Translations under genes and position numbers: made by a program
Shown: piece after piece, positions 43,397-52,411 of the stretch
Position numbering within the stretch: position 1 is the stretch's first letter
Layout of the letters: every line of letters begins with the position of its first letter
From: CAKRJP01 sp963658085
GTDB taxonomy: Bacteria; Bacillota; Clostridia; Lachnospirales; Lachnospiraceae
Reading direction: 5' to 3'
Assembly: GCA_963658085.1 (NCBI GenBank)
Contig: CAVKOU010000001.1
Span: 1 to 64,000 of the forward strand
DNA length: 64,000 bases
Notes under the pieces: generated by a model
Told to the model about the DNA's origin: nothing
Databases searched by the model: none
Seen by the model: only the letters and a program-made list of their open reading frames with translations

Positions 43397-44863
43397 TTAC
43401 TTACCTACAGGAAGCTTCTCTTTTACAGTTTTTAAAGCCTCCATCATAAATGAATCCTTCAAAAGTAAAAGTATCACAAAATATCCCAGTCCACAGATAG
43501 CGACTGTAACAAATAGTTTTACATACATACCAAGAGCCAAAAGATCAACCACGTATCTTACAAGGAAAAACCAAACAGTAGCAAAAAAATACATAGGCAA
43601 TCTTCCGTATAAGATTTTTGTATCAAAAAACTTTCTGGAATATATAGTTAAGACTATGAATACAACGATTTCCGAGAACAAGGTGGCAAAGGCTGCTCCT
43701 GTAGCTCCCCAAACCGGAATCAGGCAAGCATTGGCTACCAAGTTAAAGCAGGCCCCTGCAATGGTAGAAACCAGTACGTCCTTTTCTTTTTTATAAGGAA
43801 TACAAATTTGATAAGCCAGGATACGGTTCACAGCCCCTACGACTACCTTCACAGAAAGAATCTTAGCCGCCAAACTTCCTGCCAAAAATTCTTTTCCGCT
43901 AAATAAAACAATCAGCCAGTCACTGGTACAGATCATCCCTATAGACAAAGGCATTGCAATCAAAAATAAAATATTGGCGGAGGTCTTCATAAGATCTCTG
44001 TATTTATCTTCCAGATCATTTCCAATGTAATAAGAAACTCTCGGCAGAATCGTGGATGAAATCGTACTGATCAAGGTGCTGATTACCAAATTGATCTTAG
44101 ATGCCGCCGCATAAATTCCAGTTGCCGTATCCCCTTCCATAGCGCCGATCATGGTAGTATCCATATTCATATAAATATTGGAGGCTACACTTGTTCCAAA
44201 AATCACCAGAATAGGTTTTATATGCTGCCTATAATGATATACATGCTTGGATCTCCAATCTACAAGTTTTCTGGAATGCCATAGATTTAAGATAGCAGAG
44301 CCACCTGAGGATATGACAGTCAATGCCGCATACCACCTATAATCTGCTTTTTTTCGCACCAACAAGAAAAGTAAAATCAAAGAAACAAACTGAAAAAGCA
44401 CTGCTCGGAGGGTAATGTATCCATACTCTTCTTGAATGATAAATAGCCATTCCATTCCGATGGTGGTAAACCAAATTCCAAGACTAAAAATCAAAAGCAG
44501 GTCCTTGTATCCATCAAGAATTGGGAAACAAAGAAAAAGGCAAAACAAAATAAAGGCAATCACCGTTGTAAACAGATTGATTCCCAGCATTTCTTTTGCA
44601 AATTGATTAAATTTATTTTTATTATCTCGAATCCTTGCTCCTTCTCTCACCGCATAGGTACTGACCCCCAAGGCCGCTACCAGGGAAAAATAAGATACGA
44701 TGGAATTAGCATAATTTACCTTTCCGATTCCATCAGCCCCCAAAACCCTAGATGCATAAGGAAAAGTGATCAAAGGGAAGATCACACTCATGAGGGTTTT
44801 GATTCCATTAGCTATGAGATTAAAAGCCACTGATTTCTCTTTTTTTCGTTTATGTTCACTCAT
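43397..44863 (-). CDS. Polysaccharide flippase (Wzx/MATE-like)
   Basis: 488 residues with about 14 membrane helices. The opening KSVAFNLIANGIKTLMSVIF and PLITFPYASRVLGADGIGKV are typical of oligosaccharide flippases of the polysaccharide-synthesis family (RfbX/CpsJ). It would move the lipid-linked unit across the membrane. First gene of the 13-gene operon, 45 nt downstream of the -10 box; its own ribosome site is weak. Confidence 0.92.
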   Translation of the reverse strand: MSEHKRKKEKSVAFNLIANGIKTLMSVIFPLITFPYASRVLGADGIGKVNYANSIVSYFSLVAALGVSTYAVREGARIRDNKNKFNQFAKEMLGINLFTTVIAFILFCLFLCFPILDGYKDLLLIFSLGIWFTTIGMEWLFIIQEEYGYITLRAVLFQFVSLILLFLLVRKKADYRWYAALTVISSGGSAILNLWHSRKLVDWRSKHVYHYRQHIKPILVIFGTSVASNIYMNMDTTMIGAMEGDTATGIYAAASKINLVISTLISTISSTILPRVSYYIGNDLEDKYRDLMKTSANILFLIAMPLSIGMICTSDWLIVLFSGKEFLAGSLAAKILSVKVVVGAVNRILAYQICIPYKKEKDVLVSTIAGACFNLVANACLIPVWGATGAAFATLFSEIVVFIVLTIYSRKFFDTKILYGRLPMYFFATVWFFLVRYVVDLLALGMYVKLFVTVAICGLGYFVILLLLKDSFMMEALKTVKEKLPVGK

Positions 44864-44907
44864 ATAGTTATTATATCTAAATTAATTTTCTTTTTTTCAC
44901 AGGTGTC

Positions 44908-44936
44908 ATTATACCACCATCTAATAAACACGGCAA
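44908..44936 (-). promoter_or_regulatory. Sigma-A promoter for the polysaccharide operon
   Basis: Minus strand TTGCCG, 17-nt spacer, perfect TATAAT, 45 nt upstream of the flippase ATG. The rest of the 187-bp gap to rpmB holds the rpmB terminator and no other gene. Confidence 0.75.
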
Positions 44937-45009
44937 CCTTTCAAGGAGCCATGAGGCCATGATCCAAACGACACCACGAATGGTCCTATCAATATTCAGA
45001 CATGAAAAA

Positions 45010-45041
45010 AGCTCAGATTTCATTCTCATGAAACCTGAGCT
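45010..45041 (-). terminator. Terminator after rpmB
   Basis: 14-bp stem with one A-C mismatch and a 4-nt loop, followed on the minus strand by TTTTTT; 10 nt past the rpmB stop. It separates rpmB from the polysaccharide operon. Confidence 0.93.
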
Positions 45042-45050
45042 CACCATTCA

Positions 45051-45239
45051 TTAAGCACGCTCAACTTTTCCGGCTCTTAAGCAAGAAGTACAAACATACA
45101 TCTTCTTTGTAGCACCGTTATCAGCTTTAACACGAACTGATTTTACATTAGATTTCCACATCTTTGGTGTTTTTCTATGAGAGTGGCTAACACTGTTTCC
45201 AAAGTGAGCACCCTTTTCGCAAATAGCACATTTTGCCAT
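45051..45239 (-). CDS. rpmB: 50S ribosomal protein L28 (zinc-binding type)
   Basis: 62 residues: MAKCAICEKGAHFGNSVSHS at the start and KMYVCTSCLRAGKVERA at the end. Two CXXC pairs (C4/C7 and the pair in VCTSC) mark the zinc-containing C+ form of L28. In Bacillus-type genomes rpmB is divergent or adjacent to asp23-fakA; here a 13-gene polysaccharide operon separates them. AGGAGG precedes the ATG. Confidence 0.98.
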   Translation of the reverse strand: MAKCAICEKGAHFGNSVSHSHRKTPKMWKSNVKSVRVKADNGATKKMYVCTSCLRAGKVERA

Positions 45240-45266
45240 GACTGCACCTCCTAACGTCCTACTATC

Positions 45267-45281
45267 GTCTGTCTTACAGAC
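45267..45281 (-). promoter_or_regulatory. Leader hairpin of rpmB mRNA
   Basis: GTCTGT/ACAGAC with a 3-nt loop in the 5' leader, between promoter and ribosome site. Possibly structural or autoregulatory; small, so uncertain. Confidence 0.35.
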
Positions 45282-45295
45282 TCACAACATAGGTT

Positions 45296-45324
45296 ATTGT
45301 ATCAGATTAATATTCTGAATGCAA
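45296..45324 (-). promoter_or_regulatory. Sigma-A promoter for rpmB
   Basis: TTGCAT, 17-nt spacer, TACAAT on the minus strand, 56 nt upstream of the ATG. Confidence 0.75.
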
Positions 45325-45360
45325 GCACTATTTTCTCTAAAATAACAGTTTTTGCATTTT

Positions 45361-45387
45361 TGTTTATCTGGAACTTTTAGATAAACA
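45361..45387. terminator. Hairpin after gerW, possible terminator
   Basis: Perfect 9-bp repeat TGTTTATCT/AGATAAACA with a 9-nt loop, 6 nt past the gerW stop. On the minus strand it is followed by A residues, not T, so terminator activity for gerW is doubtful. Confidence 0.4.
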
Positions 45388-45393
45388 TGATTT

Positions 45394-45792
45394 TTACTCT
45401 GCAGAGTCCAGAATGTCATTGACATCATCTTCTGTAAGCTCATCGGATCCGCCGCCAGAGATACTGCTTGTCACCTTATCTACTACATCCGGAACCATAT
45501 CTAAGATCTTGGTGATCGTATCTTGATTTTTGATATTTACAAGACGGGTACTTCCATTTTGAATTACTAAAACAGCGCTTGGTGTCATCTTTCCACCAAT
45601 ACCACCTGCTCCTTTTTCCTTTTTATCCTCCGTAAATGCTCCTGCTCCAATAGCAAAGGAAACGTCCATCAACGGAAGAATAATGGTATTGCCAATGTGA
45701 ATGGCATCTCCCACTACGGTTTTTGAAGAGATTACTCCATTCATTCCGGAAAACAGTGCCTCCACTGTTCCTTTAAAATTATTCTCAGCCAT
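45394..45792 (-). CDS. gerW: GerW/YtfJ family protein
   Basis: 132 residues with the family features: helical N-terminus, a Gly-rich central segment SFAIGAGAFTEDKKEKGAGG, and an Asp/Glu-rich end (DELTEDDVNDILDSAE). YtfJ is needed for normal spore germination in Bacillus; the family also occurs in non-sporulating Firmicutes, so its presence suggests but does not prove spore formation. It follows the DUF2953 gene, the same order as ytfI-ytfJ in Bacillus. AGGAGG precedes the ATG. Confidence 0.92.
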   Translation of the reverse strand: MAENNFKGTVEALFSGMNGVISSKTVVGDAIHIGNTIILPLMDVSFAIGAGAFTEDKKEKGAGGIGGKMTPSAVLVIQNGSTRLVNIKNQDTITKILDMVPDVVDKVTSSISGGGSDELTEDDVNDILDSAE

Positions 45793-45808
45793 CTAATTAT
45801 CCTCCTGT

Positions 45809-46972
45809 TTATAATTCAAACTCACGTATATCCTTGTAGGTTTGTCTTACTGCTTTGCACCAGAACAGATTCCATAGGAGCCTTACCAGGGAAAACAGAT
45901 AGATTCTTCCGCTAAAAAACAACTTTCCACAGACCACCGGATGTTCAAAATCCGGATGAATCTTTAAATCATCTTTTGCAAAAGGATAGATCAAACTTAA
46001 AGCTGCCAAAACCCTTCCTGTAATACTTGGATCCTTAAATCCATAGGTAAGATCACCCCGTATCTTCTTCGGCCATATCCTGCCTATAAATTCAAAAACT
46101 TCTGTCTTAGCCTTCTTCCATGCATCCTTGTGGGTTTTATTTCCAAGAAAATCTGTGACCTTATGTTTCTTTTCAGATAACGACTTTATTCTAGCACAGA
46201 TCCCCTTCCATGTCTTTAAGATCTTGTTCCAAATTTCTGCAATCTTCCTTCCAAGACTTGATAAACCTTTTCGGCTTTGTTCTTCTTGTCCTTCAGAAGT
46301 TTTTGTCCCTGGATCAGATGAAGTTTTAATCTCTTCTCCAGTTTTTTGTATTTTTCCCGATACTGTTTCATTCTCTTTAGGTCTAACCGTTTCTTGGCTT
46401 GATGTTGTAGCTTCTTGTACTTTTTCATCTGTCTCTTCAGGTGTTTTAGTCTCTTGCGGAATTTCTTTAACTCCGGATACTTCTTCAACTCCTTGTGTAA
46501 CTTCTTCAGATTTTTGTGCCTTTTCATCCTCTTTTGCAATTTCTTTAATTTGCTTGCTGATGCCAATGTGTTCTTCATTTGAAACTCCTCCATATTCTTG
46601 ATTCTTTTTATGTTCTTCATCCAGCTCTCTTTCCAGGCTTTCTAAAAGTTCCACTTCATCTCTGGACATTTCCTCATCTTTTGGCAAAACATTTTCAAAG
46701 GATCTGCCACTCATAAGAAGCGTTTTATTTGCCACTCTTACTTTCCATTTTAGCTTCCGTTCTCTAAATTGGACCGTTACCCCCACAAGTTTTAACAGCC
46801 AGGTTACCTCTCCCCTGGCCTTTGCAGAATCTATGTTTCCTTCGAAGCTTGCCTTTCCCTGGTAACGTATGGGAACAAAAAGTATAATCCCTAAGATCAA
46901 AAGAATCAAACCCAAAAGAACTGCCAGAAAAATCCCTATTATTTTTAATATGAGTAATAGTATATGTAGCAT
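45809..46972 (-). CDS. DUF2953 membrane protein (YtfI-like)
   Basis: 387 residues: an N-terminal hydrophobic helix (about 3-35), a short globular part (RYQGKASFEGNIDSAKARGE), a low-complexity Glu/Lys/Thr-rich region (about 100-240) and a C-terminal DUF2953 domain (DLTYGFKDPSITGRVLAALS, HPDFEHPVVCGKLFFSGRIY). DUF2953 genes neighbour gerW/ytfJ. The low-complexity middle part generates several long but spurious reading frames on both strands. Function not known. Confidence 0.85.
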   Translation of the reverse strand: MLHILLLILKIIGIFLAVLLGLILLILGIILFVPIRYQGKASFEGNIDSAKARGEVTWLLKLVGVTVQFRERKLKWKVRVANKTLLMSGRSFENVLPKDEEMSRDEVELLESLERELDEEHKKNQEYGGVSNEEHIGISKQIKEIAKEDEKAQKSEEVTQGVEEVSGVKEIPQETKTPEETDEKVQEATTSSQETVRPKENETVSGKIQKTGEEIKTSSDPGTKTSEGQEEQSRKGLSSLGRKIAEIWNKILKTWKGICARIKSLSEKKHKVTDFLGNKTHKDAWKKAKTEVFEFIGRIWPKKIRGDLTYGFKDPSITGRVLAALSLIYPFAKDDLKIHPDFEHPVVCGKLFFSGRIYLFSLVRLLWNLFWCKAVRQTYKDIREFEL

Positions 46973-46973
46973 C

Positions 46974-47297
46974 TTATCCTTCTCGCTGTTTTTCTAAAAT
47001 ATAGGAACGGATATCTGCTCCTTTCGTCTCATTATACACGGTTTCTGTGATTTCTTCTACTAATTCCAAAGCTTCATCATAACCTTTCGCAAATCCCACT
47101 ACAAAGAGTTTCTCTTTCGGATAGGAAGGTTGCTTTAGCTCTAGAGAGTTAATAATCTCCAGCTGATTAAAACTCCCTATAGGAAACGTCAGCAAGTACA
47201 GATCATACTGAAGTTTATTTGCATTTAATTTTTGAATGATTTTTTTCTTCTTTTTTTCCAGATTCTCCGGAACATAAAGATTTTTATAATAATGCAT
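46974..47297 (-). CDS. Conserved small protein of unknown function
   Basis: 107 residues from the ATG at 47297, with AAGGAG 8 nt upstream; an in-frame TTG two codons earlier is less likely. Basic N-terminus (LEKKKKKIIQKLNANK), then YLLTFPIGSFNQLEIINSLE and FVVGFAKGYDEALELVEEIT. No membrane helix or signal peptide. It starts 24 nt after the PBP stop and overlaps nothing; the 1-nt gap to the DUF2953 gene implies co-transcription. No family recognised with confidence. Confidence 0.8.
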   Translation of the reverse strand: MHYYKNLYVPENLEKKKKKIIQKLNANKLQYDLYLLTFPIGSFNQLEIINSLELKQPSYPKEKLFVVGFAKGYDEALELVEEITETVYNETKGADIRSYILEKQREG

Positions 47298-47321
47298 CCT
47301 CAAAACTCCTTGTACTAGAGA

Positions 47322-48776
47322 TTAATAGTAATAGCTATCAAAAATCTGTCTGGCAATGGTTACCGCACTGGCAGAACCGTTGGATTCTTCTACTACAACA
47401 CTGATAACAAGTTCCGGATCATCTACGTTGGTCATACCGATAAACCAAGAATGATCCTGGCTGGCGTCCGAGCTATACTCTGCAGTTCCTGTTTTTCCTG
47501 CAGCTGTATAACTTTGGCCGCTAAGTACGGTTCCTGTTCCATAGTCCACAACGCTCTTCATATATTGCTTTAACTGGTTAGCTTCTTCTGCCGTCATAAG
47601 AGTCTTGTATTCCTTCTGACTGGTAGATTCCATTTCACTACCGGAGCTATTTACGATTCCGGAGATCAAATATGGTTTCATAAGAACTCCATTATTGGCA
47701 ATAGCCGATGTGATAAGGGCCATATGGTAAGGACTCACCTCTGTATCTCCCTGTCCCATGGCTGTCATCATTTTCTCTGCATCCCCGGATTCTGAAGTCA
47801 GATCAAAGCTACTCTTACTATAAGGAAGAACTCTCGGGAGCTTGCTATTAAACAAAAGCTCCTTCGCTGTCTCTCTAAAGCTATCTACATTCAGATTGAC
47901 TCCGATATTCGAAAAGGAAGTATTGCAGGAATAGGCAATACTCTGTTCCAGATTCACAGTTCCATGAACGGTTCCGTTATAGCAATGGATGGTATTTTCT
48001 CCTCCTGTAATCTCACCCACACAGTCATAGGAGTAGCCTGCATAGCCGCTATTCTCCCGCATAAATTCTAAGGTGGTTACAATTTTAAATGTGGAACCCG
48101 GTGCATATTGTCCCTGCATGGCACGATTTAAAAGCACCGCGTTGCCGTCTGCATTTAAAGTATCCCAATTCTCTGCCACTGTATTGGGGTCAAAATCCGG
48201 CTTTGAAACCATAGCCAGAATCTTTCCGGTCTTAGGCTCCATAATTACCACAGCGCCCTTGTAGCTTCCCAGGGCATTGTAAGCTGCCGTCTGTAAATTC
48301 ACATCCAGAGTAGTAACAAGGGTATCTCCTTGATTTTTCTGATCCTGAAATTCGTTTTTTAGTTTTTCCAAGAAAAAGGAATTGGATGTCATAAGATCGT
48401 AGTTTGCCTCGGACTCTAAGCCCATCTTTCCCTGGACACTGTAGCCTACCACATGGGCAAATATATTGCTATATGGGTAGGTCCTGGTTTCTGTTCCATC
48501 TTCTGCCACAGTACTCTCAGCCAACACATTGCCACTGCGATCTACGATACTTCCACGGATCACCCGTTCCGCATTGGAATCCTGTCTTGCATTATAAGCA
48601 CTTTTAATAATATCAGGACTTTTTACGGCCTGCCAATATACAATATAACCCATCATGCCTAAAAAGAGCGCTACAAACACATAAGTGACCCTAGCGAACT
48701 CTTTGTTTCTTGCCCTCTTTTTCTTGGCGATTTTTCGTTCTTTCTTCTTGGCTTCTTTTCGCTCTTCTTTGGTCAT
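47322..48776 (-). CDS. Class B penicillin-binding protein (PbpA/FtsI-type)
   Basis: 484 residues from the ATG at 48776: a Lys/Glu/Arg-rich cytoplasmic start, one membrane helix (VTYVFVALFLGMMGYIVYW), a short N-terminal domain, and a transpeptidase domain with active-site SxxK in APGSTFKIVTTLEF, SxN in YSCNTSFSN and KTGT in AAGKTGTAEYS. At under 500 residues with no PASTA domain it resembles the PbpA type paired with RodA. Upstream TTG-start reading (48905) would extend into the RodA frame and is unlikely. Even so its start overlaps the rodA end by 86 nt. Confidence 0.93.
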   Translation of the reverse strand: MTKEERKEAKKKERKIAKKKRARNKEFARVTYVFVALFLGMMGYIVYWQAVKSPDIIKSAYNARQDSNAERVIRGSIVDRSGNVLAESTVAEDGTETRTYPYSNIFAHVVGYSVQGKMGLESEANYDLMTSNSFFLEKLKNEFQDQKNQGDTLVTTLDVNLQTAAYNALGSYKGAVVIMEPKTGKILAMVSKPDFDPNTVAENWDTLNADGNAVLLNRAMQGQYAPGSTFKIVTTLEFMRENSGYAGYSYDCVGEITGGENTIHCYNGTVHGTVNLEQSIAYSCNTSFSNIGVNLNVDSFRETAKELLFNSKLPRVLPYSKSSFDLTSESGDAEKMMTAMGQGDTEVSPYHMALITSAIANNGVLMKPYLISGIVNSSGSEMESTSQKEYKTLMTAEEANQLKQYMKSVVDYGTGTVLSGQSYTAAGKTGTAEYSSDASQDHSWFIGMTNVDDPELVISVVVEESNGSASAVTIARQIFDSYYY

Positions 48777-50163
48777 GAATTCTTTTTCTATGCGCTTCTT
48801 CAGCTTCTTCTCTGCTTCGTTCTGCTCGTAGCTTTTCTTTCTTCTTTCGCTCAATGATTTCTTCCTCGTCTTCTCGTAAAATATAGAGTCCCTGAATGAT
48901 GGCAAACATGATCAATGTACTGACCAGGGAACTACCTCCGTAGCTAACTAAGGGAAGGGTAACACCAGTAGATGGAATAAATTTCGTCACACCTCCGATG
49001 GTTAAAAATACTTGGAAAATATAACAGGTACCAAGTCCTAAAGCCACCATCTTGTAAAACATTTTGTGAAGCTGCATGGCAATATTCAGAAACATAATAT
49101 AACAACTTACACAAACTAAGATCATGCAAAGGGCAAAAATAAGTCCCATTTCCTCGGAGATCGCTGAGAAAATAAAATCTTCTGCCGCCACAGGAATGGT
49201 ATCAGGCGCTCCCTGATAAAGACCGGTTCCAAACCAACCACCTGTACCGATGGCAAATAGAGACTGGGCTACCTGATATCCGCCATTGTCATAGCATGCA
49301 AAAGGATCCTTCCAAACCGTTACTCTGGTTTTTACATGATCAAACAGATAGTAAGCTCCCACAGAAGCAACAGCTCCGGATCCTAATCCGCCCAAAAGAT
49401 ACAATGGCTGATGGGTAGCTACATATAACATCGTTAGATAAACCACAAAAATAATCAGAGCTGCTCCCAGGTCCTTAGATACCACAAGGATCAATACATG
49501 AAAAGCTGCTACCGCTGTGGTTATGACAATATTTTTAAACTCTAAGGAATATTTAAAGCTGGATGCTACAAAGAACACGAATATGATCTTTACCACCTCG
49601 GATGGCTGTACATTAATACCGGCTACCGTAAATCCCAGCATTGCACCATAGGATACACGACCAATGATTACAACTACACCCAGCATCACGATACCGGCGA
49701 TTCCATAAAAAATTCGCCACTCCGATAAAAGTTTTAACTTTCGGATAATGATCGGAATTACCAGACTGATTCCAACGGCAAAGGCTGCAATCAGATATTG
49801 CTTATAAGCTTTGTCATAATCCAATCTTGTAAGCATGATCATACCGATGCACATCAGCATACACATGTTATTTACCACCAGTCTGGAGACTCTTGGGTAG
49901 ATCAACGTATACAAAATAATAGTAGCAACAAAAAGTACTACTTGCATAAGATAAAGAACTAAAACCTTAAGATCATCGGTTTCCAGATACATCACCATAA
50001 AAGCCACGGCATGAATCAAGAACATAAGTATGTTCTGTTCGCGAAGTTTTAAACGTTTATCTTCCGGATCATAATATCCAAATATGCTAAAACAAGTATA
50101 AGTATAGATACTCATTAAAACAATCATCAGATATTTTGATACTTCTACAATAATATTTACCAA
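48691..50163 (-). CDS. SEDS glycosyltransferase RodA/FtsW/SpoVE family
   Basis: 490 residues, about 10 membrane helices, with the SEDS segments AMLGFTVAGINVQPSEVVKI, IGTGGWFGTGLYQGAPDTIP, AAEDFIFSAISEEMG and STGVTLPLVSYGGSSLVST. It polymerises lipid II in partnership with the class B PBP encoded next. The C-terminus is extended by about 65 Arg/Lys/Glu-rich residues. The TTG at 50163 is preferred (AGGTGA 4 nt upstream); a longer frame to 50244 overlaps the U32 gene. RodA-PbpA or SpoVE-type roles cannot be separated from sequence alone. Confidence 0.93.
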   Translation of the reverse strand: MVNIIVEVSKYLMIVLMSIYTYTCFSIFGYYDPEDKRLKLREQNILMFLIHAVAFMVMYLETDDLKVLVLYLMQVVLFVATIILYTLIYPRVSRLVVNNMCMLMCIGMIMLTRLDYDKAYKQYLIAAFAVGISLVIPIIIRKLKLLSEWRIFYGIAGIVMLGVVVIIGRVSYGAMLGFTVAGINVQPSEVVKIIFVFFVASSFKYSLEFKNIVITTAVAAFHVLILVVSKDLGAALIIFVVYLTMLYVATHQPLYLLGGLGSGAVASVGAYYLFDHVKTRVTVWKDPFACYDNGGYQVAQSLFAIGTGGWFGTGLYQGAPDTIPVAAEDFIFSAISEEMGLIFALCMILVCVSCYIMFLNIAMQLHKMFYKMVALGLGTCYIFQVFLTIGGVTKFIPSTGVTLPLVSYGGSSLVSTLIMFAIIQGLYILREDEEEIIERKKKEKLRAERSREEAEEAHRKRIHDQRRAKRSQEERTKNRQEKEGKKQRVR

Positions 50164-50171
50164 TTTTTCAC

Positions 50172-52325
50172 CTACTTCACTCCTCTTTTTATGTGGCCTC
50201 TGGTAAATTCTCCAGAACATGCCACATCTCTTCCGTAAATCCATGAACTTTCATAAGCTTCAAGGATCTCTTTCATTTCTCCCGGTTTTTCCTTCGAAAA
50301 ATCCAAACGCAAGTTTTGAGGATTCAATTTATTAAATAGCACTCCTTGATCCGCCAGATAAAGGGGGGCTGTGTTATAAATGACATTATAACAGTAATCA
50401 CAGCACATCTGAACATAAAATTCTTTCCGGTAGCGATCTTTTAAATAAAGATTACTATTCTTTTTATTGCATTCTTTCGTTGTTTTCTGAATGCATCCTG
50501 CCGTAATCATCACCGGCTGATATCCATAGGCTATAAATGTGCAATCTGAAAGATCCAATTTTTCCAGTTCTTTTTCATTCAGTTCTACCGGTGCTGTGGA
50601 CCTTGCAATGCCAAATTCTTTCATCCTTTTTTTTGAAGATTTATTAAAAATATAAAGATTATAATCACCGTGGATTTCTTTCGGATAGTCCAAGTCTCGA
50701 AGAAGCTCTAAACTTTCAAAATTACGAATCAAAACTCCCTCATAAGTCTCCAACAATTTATCGTAATTTTTTTTCAATTGCAAAATGGCAGGACTACGGA
50801 AAATATAAGGCAAAGCTCCATATACTTTTTTATCCTCTTTCGCAAGTTTCTTTGCAATATTTATCGCCCGGGATTCGAGACAAAGGGGACTTTCAATATA
50901 AATTTCATTAACACAATCATACTCCACAGCTATTTCCAATTGCTCGAAATTTCTTACCAAAACCGAAAGCTTTCTACAAGAAGCGTTTTTTCCCTCCTCT
51001 TCTTTAGAAATTTCTCTTGTCTCTATGTTTTCCGGCATATCTAAAGTTTCTATTCTTTGTCTGGTCTTTCTATGATAGGACATCAAAATTTTCTGTTCAA
51101 GCTCTTTAACTCCAGCTCTTCGAAGTTCATTCAACCCTTGCATCGGCAAAAAAACGTCCGAATCCATCTCGATCAAAAGCTTTTCCATGGCAAATTCTGT
51201 ATTGCCAAATTTTTGCATCTGTTTTCTTACCCGATCTTCTGCCAAAGGCTGCTTCATAGCCGGTTCACAGACCGCACCATAAGCTGTTACTTCTATCTCC
51301 TTATATTTCAGATCAATTCTTGATGGTTTTCCTTTTTCCAGAACTACTTTCCCGGTAATAGGTTCTTGGCATTTTTCCTCCGGAACTTTCAAAACTTCTT
51401 CCTTTTGTTCCGGTCGTTTCAAAGAAATCATCTGCTTGCCGTTATGCTGTTTATAATAGCCTTCCGTATATCCTCTTCTTTTATATGCCGACTGCAATTC
51501 CTTTAAATCTTGTTCCGAAACCTTGTATGCATTCTTCCCTTTTTTCAAATATAGATCTACGTATTTGCGATACATCCTGGCCACGGTATAAACATATTCC
51601 GGCTGTTTCATTCGACCCTCGATTTTAAAGGAATCAATTCCTGCCTCAATAAGTTCCGGAATCAAAGAAATGGTACACATATCCTTAAGGCTCATAAGAT
51701 CCATAGGCTTCCCATTGTCTAATCCATAGGGCAACCTGCAGGGCTGGGCACACTGTCCTCTGTTACCGCTGCGGCCTCCGATCATACTGCTGAGAAGACA
51801 CTGACCGGAATAGCAATAGCACATCGCTCCGTGAACAAAACTTTCTACCTCCAACCCAGTTTCTGCCTTAATAGCCGCGACTTCCTGCAATGAAAGTTCC
51901 CTGGCCGGAACTACTCTTGTAAGTCCCTGCTCTTTCATAAGTCTTGCTCCGTATGGGCTTGTGATGGTCATCTGTGTACTGGCATGTACCGGAAGATCCG
52001 GAAATTGTCTTCTCAAATAGCGAACCACACCTATATCCTGCACGATCACACCGTCCAATCCCTGCTCATAATAAGGAAGGAGAAAATCATATAGTTTTTC
52101 AAGTTCATTATCCTTTAATAGGGTATTTACTGTCATATATAATTTTCTGCCATGAATGTGAACGTAATCTATGGCCTCTAACATTTCTTCTTCCGTAAGG
52201 TTTTTCGCATAGGCTCTGGCTCCGAACATGGAACCTCCTAAGTATACCGCATCTGCCCCGGCAAGCACTGCCGCTTTGAGGCATTCCATAGAACCTGCCG
52301 GTGCTAAAACTTCTATCTGTTGCAT
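50172..52325 (-). CDS. U32 family peptidase (RlhA-like)
   Basis: 717 residues. EVLAPAGSMECLKAAVLAGA, VHASTQMTITSPYGARLM, the Cys signature SFVHGAMCYCYSGQCLLSSM and RGQCAQPCRLPY identify a U32 family protein with an extra C-terminal domain, as in the long clostridial form. E. coli members YegQ/RlhA and TrhP act in rRNA or tRNA hydroxylation, so an RNA-modifying role is more likely than proteolysis; this is inference. The ATG at 52325 has AAAGGAAG nearby; a longer TTG frame is rejected. Ends 8 nt before rodA's start codon. Confidence 0.9.
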   Translation of the reverse strand: MQQIEVLAPAGSMECLKAAVLAGADAVYLGGSMFGARAYAKNLTEEEMLEAIDYVHIHGRKLYMTVNTLLKDNELEKLYDFLLPYYEQGLDGVIVQDIGVVRYLRRQFPDLPVHASTQMTITSPYGARLMKEQGLTRVVPARELSLQEVAAIKAETGLEVESFVHGAMCYCYSGQCLLSSMIGGRSGNRGQCAQPCRLPYGLDNGKPMDLMSLKDMCTISLIPELIEAGIDSFKIEGRMKQPEYVYTVARMYRKYVDLYLKKGKNAYKVSEQDLKELQSAYKRRGYTEGYYKQHNGKQMISLKRPEQKEEVLKVPEEKCQEPITGKVVLEKGKPSRIDLKYKEIEVTAYGAVCEPAMKQPLAEDRVRKQMQKFGNTEFAMEKLLIEMDSDVFLPMQGLNELRRAGVKELEQKILMSYHRKTRQRIETLDMPENIETREISKEEEGKNASCRKLSVLVRNFEQLEIAVEYDCVNEIYIESPLCLESRAINIAKKLAKEDKKVYGALPYIFRSPAILQLKKNYDKLLETYEGVLIRNFESLELLRDLDYPKEIHGDYNLYIFNKSSKKRMKEFGIARSTAPVELNEKELEKLDLSDCTFIAYGYQPVMITAGCIQKTTKECNKKNSNLYLKDRYRKEFYVQMCCDYCYNVIYNTAPLYLADQGVLFNKLNPQNLRLDFSKEKPGEMKEILEAYESSWIYGRDVACSGEFTRGHIKRGVK

Positions 52326-52411
52326 GTAACTTCCTTTCAATCCCCTAATCATTATCATACGTCTTTTCCTGGTTTTTCGTAAAATCAAAACTCAGCAAGG
52401 TATAACGTAAA

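Noticed and set aside
45361..45387. gerW hairpin as a strong terminator
   Set aside because: Followed by A residues on the transcribed minus strand; kept only as a low-confidence hairpin.
46216..46620. 134-codon minus-strand and 157-codon plus-strand ORFs in the DUF2953 gene
   Set aside because: Both arise from the low-complexity Glu/Lys/Thr coding stretch; the frame with membrane helix and DUF2953 domain is the real gene.
48777..48905. 43-codon extension of the PBP using TTG at 48905
   Set aside because: Would lie wholly inside the RodA frame and has no ribosome site at the TTG.
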